Positions 56,641-64,000 of a stretch of DNA of 64,000 nt are shown one piece after another. Made by a program: the position numbers and the translations under genes. The first letter of the stretch is position 1. Each line of letters starts with the position of its first letter. This DNA is from Adiantum capillus-veneris (taxonomy: Eukaryota; Streptophyta; Polypodiopsida; Polypodiales; Pteridaceae), in the NCBI GenBank assembly GCA_014529385.2, contig CM043945.1, positions 144,389,741 through 144,453,740 on the forward strand, read 5' to 3'. The notes under the pieces are model-generated. The model ran no database searches, had not been told where the DNA came from, and was given only the letters and a program-made list of their open reading frames with translations.

Positions 56641-57593
56641 CCCTTTGGATGAGCATAAATACTGGCTACTCTAGATGTGTGCATAAACGAAATAACACCA
56701 ACAAAGTTTTCCGATGAGGATGGCTATGACATAATTCCATGTTTTACTATAAAGGTAACACAACATTGACATTGAACAAGAAACAAAGCAAGAGGAGACA
56801 ACATATGCCAACCTACTAGACACAATGGTGGCATCCATAGCCAAAATAATGAAAGATGCCTAAATCTTCAAGAACTTATGGAATTGGGTTTCTGGCCTTG
56901 AGCAGGTACGTCAAAGTTGCCATTAATAATAAATGGCATAAAATACAGAGTTGGGAAGCTAAGCCACTAAATGAACAAAGCATTAGTCCCAAAGCTTTAA
57001 GTAATATTCTTCATGTTCTAAGCATCTTATCTATTCTAGGTACCGCTCAAGCTGGAAGAGTTGAGCATATTTATGTTGTGTCTCTCATGCTGGTACGGGG
57101 CAGGTGAGCAAAAAAGTCAAATTTTATGTATACATCTGGCAAAGTGAAGGAGAAATTTCAAAAAACACTGACACATTGAGCACTATGAGGTATGAGTGAA
57201 GAAGCTTCTACATTAAATTACCTTCTTGGAAATGTTGAAAGCTATTGTGACATCCTTTGATGTCACATTGCTACACTTGTTCCTTGAAGCATCCATCAAC
57301 TCCATCGAGTCACACTGCATGCTCTTGTTTGACAAATATCTTGTATACATATAGAGTGTCCCATACTTGTCACTTGCATTATGCACTCTTCCTTTGTTTC
57401 TCTCAAGCACTCACCTTGCATGAGCAGGTACTTCAAGTCCAATTTCTCAAATCCAAAGGAATTTTTTTCCCACTAGGTTTTCTCTTTGGTCATACAAGTT
57501 CTAGACCCTAATCTAGAAACACTTAACAATATCTTCTTGTATATATTCCTATTATGTCAAAAATAAGGAAATAGCTAACCATATCATTCATCA
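56641..57593. other. No gene seen
   Basis: Closed frames with a few short ORFs, probably interior of the same decayed plus-strand element. Confidence 0.4.
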
Positions 57594-57977
57594 ATGCATT
57601 GGAGCAACAACTATGGATCTCAATCATGCTTGTCGAAAGAAACTCTTATCTTCAAGGACAATGACAAAGATTCAGCAAGAAATAGAAAGTCAAAGAATGA
57701 AATACATACAAGCAATGAAAAATTTAGCAAGAGAGACCTCAACAACCATCATAAGGAGCTCACACAATGTTTCAAAGTTGGTGACATATTGCACAGAACT
57801 CACATTGCGATGGAACTCGAGAGAAAGTCTTTCATCAAGTCCACGACCCAGAGAAGCTCGGTTCCCAAAAAGGCAAGCAACACAAATTCATTGCCCAAAG
57901 TGGCTATGAAGAGGAGAATACACAACCAAATGCAACATTGTCTTGACAATGAATCCCAACTCATGTATCAATTGTAA
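57594..57977 (+). CDS. Unrecognised ORF upstream of an LTR
   Basis: 127 codons, Lys/Asn/Gln-rich, no domain recognised. An overlapping ORF in another frame is of similar quality. It ends just before the polypurine tract at 57999, so it could be the 3' end of a retroelement coding region. Low trust as a gene. Confidence 0.2.
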   Translation: MHWSNNYGSQSCLSKETLIFKDNDKDSARNRKSKNEIHTSNEKFSKRDLNNHHKELTQCFKVGDILHRTHIAMELERKSFIKSTTQRSSVPKKASNTNSLPKVAMKRRIHNQMQHCLDNESQLMYQL

Positions 57978-57998
57978 CACAATAGATATGAATCACTC

Positions 57999-58012
57999 AA
58001 GGAAGGGGGGAG
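57999..58012 (+). other. Polypurine tract
   Basis: AAGGAAGGGGGGAG runs directly into the LTR start TGTTGG. Confidence 0.8.
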
Positions 58013-59156
58013 TGTTGGAAAGGAGAAAATGCAAAAACACCTAGCACACAATTTGTATGCCTCTCTATAGCCCAAGGTTTCCACAACAACCCTATCCTGT
58101 ATTTAATGCAAACACAAACATCCAATCTGCAAACAACAATTGACCACTCTCGTACCCAACTGACCCTAGCTACACCCACCCAAATATGGAATATGTCATC
58201 ATAACTTGAACTTTAATCCCTTGAGAGCACCTTATATATAAGCAACCTTGACACATTCAGACACCTCAAGATCATTGTTGGTAGACTCAAACTTTCCCAC
58301 TAGCTTTCATACTCAAGGCATGCACCACAACCATAAAGGGGGTATCCACCCACTCAACATAAACTAGAAACACACATGTGACTCACATACAATCAAATCC
58401 AAAAGCGAGAGAGAAATCTAACACTAATTTGAGACAAGATTGGATGTATATCAAGGAAAAATGTTTTGGGAAAGGGTGTACAATGATGACACTAAAAACA
58501 TGTTCATAATCTTTCTCTTTCAACCCTTGTCAGATTCATCACCTTTTTTTAATGTAGGTGTATGTATTCTTCTTGGCTTTTCTAGCCACGCCACATGATA
58601 TGACCTTCTCAGAATTTTTGGGGATAGCATAGCCCTTATCTTTCTCTATGCTCCTCCTTGCCTTCGAGTTCGTCCTTGGCCACTTTACCAACACTCTATT
58701 CTCTATTGAATTCATCTTGGCACTTGCTTACAATCCAGCCCGTCCTTCCCTTGCCAAACGAAACCCCAGTGGCGCATGCCTTCATCACCTTCAACCCTCT
58801 TTCCTCTTTCTTACAGTTTATGGCCAGAAAACTCTAGCAAACTACTGCACCACCCTCTCTGTACAATAGGCAATCATCGACCCTCTCTGTAGTGCCCTTC
58901 CCTTCTGAAGCTAGCCTCCTCTAACTCTCTCTTGGCCATAGTCTTCTATATACCTCCCTTCTCCGTAGTTCTCAACACTCCATAGCTTGTGGCCTTCTAC
59001 AGTGGCCTCCCTTGTAGTTTAACAGCCTCCTCTTGCTTTTGGAGCTCCCCTCTATGTTGCTAATAATATCCTTCCTCTTTGCTCACCTTCTTTTCAACCT
59101 GTTCTCGGCACTTCCTTCAGGTGCAAGTCTTGGATCACCACAATAGGCCCCCAACA
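58013..59156 (+). repeat. 3' LTR (1144 bp) of a plus-strand retroelement
   Basis: TGTTGG...CCAACA with perfect 6-bp inverted ends, preceded by a polypurine tract. A TATATATAAG box lies at about 58233-58242. The next five bases, GATTT, would be the target duplication. The 5' twin is not in the window. It may belong to the gag-protease remnant at 55090. Confidence 0.75.
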
Positions 59157-61850
59157 GATTTTCTCTCAAACCCCTTTGCTCGGGCGCCTCTCGGAGGCCT
59201 CCAATCTTCAATCTTGAGCCTCCCCTAGATGGCACACTTCAACCCCTTGTGTTCACTGGCTTCAACCCACACCCATCCTCCTCCTGCATTATCTGGCAAC
59301 CTGCAAGTCCAAGCCCCTTCTCCCAATGTAGCCCCATAGAATCTATTTACAGGCTCTCCTTCTGTAGCACCATCACCTCAACCTTCCAACGATAGCCTCC
59401 TCAAGCCAGCACTGCCCCCATCTTCTCCTTGCTCCACTTGGCCTTCTTTTTTTAATTGCAATTGACCACTTCCCTTCATGATTGCAATCGCACCATCTGT
59501 GCATTCCTTGGCTTCCCCTCAAAGGTAGGGATCCCCTTCACTTCCAGATGGCATCCCACTCTTATCATGCGTTTGCCACGCAACCTCTTAGGCTCTAAGT
59601 GGAAAGAAAGAGACGATCAAATTTTAAATTGACTTTAAAGATCAAAGTCTCTAGCAAGCCACTCCTTTCTCCCCAATGAAATTCAAAAACAATTGGTGAA
59701 AATGGTGGTAATAAGTACCTTAGTGAAATTTGGATCATGTTCCTCCTTTTATGAAAGCATCTTAGAAAGCGCTTTCCATCTACACAAACCACTGATTCCT
59801 ATGGGTGGACATGATCACTCTAGCATCGACCTTCCGAGGAAAATGCTTGAAGAAATGGATGATAAAACTGAGACAAACATTTTTAAACTTAAATGATTGT
59901 CTATGGTTCCTTACAACAAGTGTTAAAGTCCTTTAATTTTTTTGCAGACCACATGCCATGTTGATAAGTTTGTAGTGCAAATTGGAGGTTCTCACAACGT
60001 GCCCATGGGTAGCGATAGCTCCTTGTGGCAATACCTGAGCCATCTGGGACCATCAATTCTTTGAGTTTCTCACAGAGAGTTCTCCAAGCATGGTACTGTA
60101 GAGATGCTCAAGTGCAAAGCATTAAGTGCCATCCTCGCTGAAGATTCCCTCACCCTTAATGCTATAAAATGTATATTGGTGGACCGAAAGGTGGCCTTGT
60201 ATGCCTTTATAGGCAAGCACCTTGGGTTAGTCCTCCCCCACTGTCCTTTAAGCCTAGTTCAAGGGGTGACGAACCCAAATAAGATTGTAAAAACCCTTGG
60301 CGTTAGGTCATCCATTCACCCATACCCACAAATGTGATTTGTAGAAAAACTAATCAGCCATGATATAACTCCCAAAGCAATAAAGAATAATTTTGTCTTT
60401 TCTACTACATTTTCTCAGCATTTCTACTTTTTTTTTGTTCACATTGTCCAAAAAAATTTATTACAACAATGCGTGCATGAAACGGTCACCATAGAAACAC
60501 TCAACGGATGGGGGCAAACCGTTGGTAAACTTTTGTCAAAACCAGGCAACCGGGGGACCGTTGTCATGTTGTGTCACATACATAGTGTGAAATAAAAACA
60601 TTCACCTCACTTTTGACACTTCTCAATGCATGGAAAGAAAAGAAATAATGTACATATTGTGATATATGCTAAGGGACTACTGCAATCGCTATCATGTACA
60701 TACCTATCCGGGGAATCGTGGCCCTGGATGTGGTACCTTCGTGTGATTTTCTACTTGACAAGATGCTAAATGTGGTTTGACAATGTACATATTTCAAGCG
60801 TTTCACAGTGGCACACTCATCTCGCCTATAAAGACTCATGTGGGTAGAAACTGTTGAAAATAGCAGCTAACAGGTGTCGCTCTGCAAGATTGCATGGAAA
60901 GTGACCCAAAATGGTATATTGATAAAAAAATAATTCTCATCTATGCCTTTTATGCTTATTCACGTGATCCACAAATTTAGGGATTTTTCTGATTCCGTTT
61001 GGAATTTTTTGCATTAAAAATGGTATTTTTTGGGTCAAAAATGAGTTGAAAATGGCCTAGTTTTGGTCCAAAGTGGAAAAATGGCCTAAAGATTGACACA
61101 TCCGCTGAGAAAGCCGTAGGGAAGAGAGAGAGAAGGCTGCTTTTTATAGAAAAAACCTGCAATTTCTCTTTACTGTGCAATAGCTTCCATGGTTGCCCAA
61201 TCTATGTATGTTGTAGTCCCACCTCTTCGCAATCTTGTATCTGAGCTTGTAAGGGAGTGAATTAGGGTTTCCCCTTATCAAAATGGTGTATGGGATTCAA
61301 CTTACAAGCTCTTAAATCTCTGAAAATCAAAAAATCATCACCGTGAAGGTGGAAGCTCATGCATTCCTTTCAATTGTTTGATGTTACGACTATGTAATTG
61401 GGGGCGAGACTACATGATACCATGAAAGAGGTTTGTGTTTTGATTGAGATTTGTTCTTGTATGAGCATTGAGGTGTGATCTGGTAATCCTCTCATCATAA
61501 TCTCAACTACAGAAACAAGAAAATTCCAAGCACGATAGGAAAGAGGGTTTGTGACTTTGCTGTCACGAACGCTCTTAGATTTTTAGTCACCATTAGAAAG
61601 AGGGTTGGTGATTTTACATAAACGTTTTTTCTTAAAGTGTTTGGGACTCTCATCATGAACTCTCACTCTTAAAGGTCATGCACCTTCCCAGCTAGACCGC
61701 ACACATTCCGACACCGTATAGAGGTCATATCATGCCCACAATGTACGGTGGCACATGACGGGATTAACGAGATCAAAACCAAAACCTTGCATGCCAACAT
61801 GGCATGCATGGTTTTTTTTTCCATGGTTTGACTTTATTGGAATTCCATGT
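59157..61850. other. No gene seen
   Basis: Short isolated ORFs (for example 59693-59896 and 60104-60337) without recognisable domains. The DNA is AT-rich and unstructured by eye. Confidence 0.5.
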
Positions 61851-62898
61851 AAAGCACAACCATCCAATACCATAATATCAACCCCACTGTATCAAAAATC
61901 CTCAGCTCCGAGAAGTAACAGTACAAGCTATGGAAGTATCAACGAGAACCCTAGTAACTTACCTGGTTAGAAATAAGTATATACCAAATCTCAAGCTATG
62001 AAGTATAAGAACCAGAATTTGCATGTTGTGAAGCATAAAAACCAAAAATCCTTTGTAAAGAAACCGGATTTTTTTCATGTCGGCATACCAAGAGCTTTTA
62101 GGGTGAAAACATGGCTGGGTGGACACCAAAGCTGTGTCCGGGACATCACTATATGGCAAATTAATAGCTATAATATGTTTGACAAAGATAGAAGAACCCA
62201 AGGCGTGTGATATATCATTGGACAGCTCTTGAAGAGGAGAACTTAAAAAGCTGTTTGGCACCAAATTTAGAATTAATTTGCAAAAATTTTACCGCACGCC
62301 ATGTCTAATAGTGCAGCTATTCAAAACTAGTAATCAACTCATTAGAGTGTGCCACCCAGTCATGCTTTCACCCTTTACCAAATATAGTTATTGTATGTGT
62401 ATGAAAAAACTATAACCAAGAAAAGCATCCAAGTAGTAAGGTCCGAATCTCTGTAAGTTAAGAGCAATTACTCTATACCATACCGCTTTTAGTTAGTAAA
62501 CAACTCAGAAAGCCATTAGCTCCGAGAAGTATTAGCCCAGGCCAGAAGAGTAACAGCCAGAGCCAGATTTTCCAACGGAAATCCTATGCAACTTCCTTCG
62601 AGATGTATTTTCTCAGGCCAGAAAGGTACCAGCCAGAGCCAGTCAAAATTTCATGCAAAGCACAACCATCTTATGCCATACTATCAAATCCCACGGTATC
62701 AACAATCCTCAGCTCCGAGAAGTAACAGCACAAGTCAGGGAAGTTTCAGCTAGTAACACTATACCTTACCTGGTTAGAAATACCAAATCTCAAGCTATGA
62801 AGCATAAAAACCAGAATTTGCATGTATATAACAGGTTGTGAAGCATAAAAACCAGAATCCTTTGAAAAGAAAACCTGATTTTTTTCCATGGTGGCATA
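61851..62898. repeat. Spaced direct repeat (about 240 bp copies) plus short repeats
   Basis: Copies at 61851-62087 and 62657-62898 share AAAGCACAACCATC, CAGCTCCGAGAAGTAACAG, TACCTGGTTAGAAATA, CAAATCTCAAGCTATGAAG and CATAAAAACCAGAAT. Between them a short motif CAGGCCAGAA....CAGCCAGAGCCAG occurs twice (62538 and 62614). No gene is present. Confidence 0.8.
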
Positions 62899-63863
62899 AC
62901 TAGCAATACCACCAAGATTTCAGCCATATACTCACCATCAGTAAACAAAACTCAGAATATTCTCCATGTCAATGCAAGATTTGATGCCAAAAAGAACTAA
63001 GTGTGAGTGCAGTCAGTATTAGGTATGTAGTAAAAAACCGAATTCTTTTGCTACTTACAAACCCGAATGAATAGAACTTTCCATCTCAAGGAAAGGGTTC
63101 CACAATACCAAGCATCATTTCTATTATATTATGCAAAGGAACTCGACCTGAGATGAGGCAGTAGCCAATGGTTGGACCTCCAAGACTTTCTGTCCTTTCG
63201 CCATGGTTTAATACACACCGAGCTCAACTTCTTATGCACTAACCCTCCATTGCCCACACAGAGTGTACAAAGAATCCAAACTCACATATTCGCCAGCTAA
63301 GTGAGGGAGACCCTCACCTTTTATACAGTCGCCTGCTCAGATCAGGCCGAATTTCCCTTGTCTTGCAGATCATCTCCAACTATGCAGTTGGTGGAGGTGG
63401 GTAGCCTTGAATGGCCCATGTGCTTTGTCAGCATCTCTCGCCACAAACACTTCCCAACTTTGCCGACAAAATCCTCGCGCTGCAGAGTATCCCCCATTTT
63501 TCTTTACTCACTCTGAGTATGCCCCTAATTTTAGCAATTCTTAGTTAAGTGAAAATATCCCTTTAAAAGGATTTTATTAAAACCAGCTTCCCACGAGGCA
63601 GGTTATGTTTGCTCCCTAGATCTCACTGAGACTCTCACCTCAATTATTCAAATCAAAAGCTTTACAATACCACCTAGCATGCATAGAGGGTAGTTTATAG
63701 GTATGCTCTCAATTAATGGTGCTTGAAGTCCTTTGGATGCTCCATCTCAAGGATTAGAACACCATCTTACCCTTTAATTCAATAGGGTGTGAATTTTATA
63801 TTGTAGGGGCCTTTATACAAGGGAGCCTAAAATTCTCCACTTTAATTTAATACTCCTTGCCAT
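62899..63863. other. No gene seen
   Basis: No recognisable coding or RNA feature. Confidence 0.45.
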
Positions 63864-63913
63864 TTGTGTGTGTATGTGTGTGTGTGTGCGCGTGCGTGCG
63901 CGTGTGTATGTGT
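63864..63913. repeat. (GT)n/(GC GT)n microsatellite
   Basis: Alternating purine-pyrimidine tract TGTGTGTATGTGTG...GCGCGTGCGTGCGCGTGTG. Confidence 0.95.
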
Positions 63914-64000
63914 CCACCCATACCCAGGCACATACTTAATAAGGTCGTAGACCCATTAGGTATGGGCCTACTTCCTTAGTAGATTGCAAAGAAACCCAGC

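Noticed and set aside
59693-60337. Possible host genes at 59693-59896 and 60104-60337
   Set aside because: Short, no domain, no splice or promoter context.

Overview
The window looks like repeat-rich nuclear DNA of a land plant. The evidence is a CACTA (En/Spm) transposon, Ty1/copia and Ty3/gypsy retrotransposons of plant type (one with the second RNase H known from the plant Tat branch), GT-AG introns, CT/GA microsatellites, and no bacterial operon structure or CRISPR. I cannot name the species. I recognise no ordinary single-copy host gene, and no rRNA or tRNA gene. Almost everything is mobile-element sequence at different stages of decay.

Layout. (1) 1-10438: a CACTA transposon whose left end lies outside the window, with a broken TNP2-type transposase. 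A copia element (4144-9314, perfect 5-bp target duplication) sits inside its second gene. The CACTA itself sits in an older gypsy remnant. (2) 10439-18267: decayed gypsy and copia pieces, a 36-bp tandem repeat, and a duplicated segment with a conserved but unrecognised peptide. (3) 18268-30423: a young Tat-like gypsy element with nearly identical 2.5-kb LTRs. Two pairs of duplicated unknown ORFs lie between the 5' LTR and gag. Gag-pol is one reading frame cut by three stop codons. (4) 31.8-40.9 kb: a compact cluster of four to five intron-bearing genes, ordered transposase-like (+), acidic protein (-), histone H3/Ulp1 protease/H1-like-tail fusion (+), unknown protein (-). The middle two diverge from a bidirectional promoter flanked by mirrored arrays of hairpin repeats. 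(5) 41303-49315: a minus-strand, gag-only LTR element with 2.5-kb LTRs. (6) 49.3-59.2 kb: decayed minus-strand gypsy gag, an LTR edge with a tRNA-Met primer site, a plus-strand gag-protease remnant and a 1.1-kb LTR. (7) 59.2-64 kb: no recognisable gene, only one spaced direct repeat and microsatellites.

The most unusual object is the spliced gene at 37136-39418 (654 aa in my model). It starts with a histone H3-like tail and a complete H3 fold, continues into a C48/Ulp1-type SUMO protease domain, and ends in a Lys/Ser/Pro-rich tail like that of linker histone H1. Its neighbours (transposase-like protein, acidic protein, a protein with weak BAH/Tudor-like features) suggest a mobile element whose cargo acts on chromatin. 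That role is inference; the sequence shows only the architecture.
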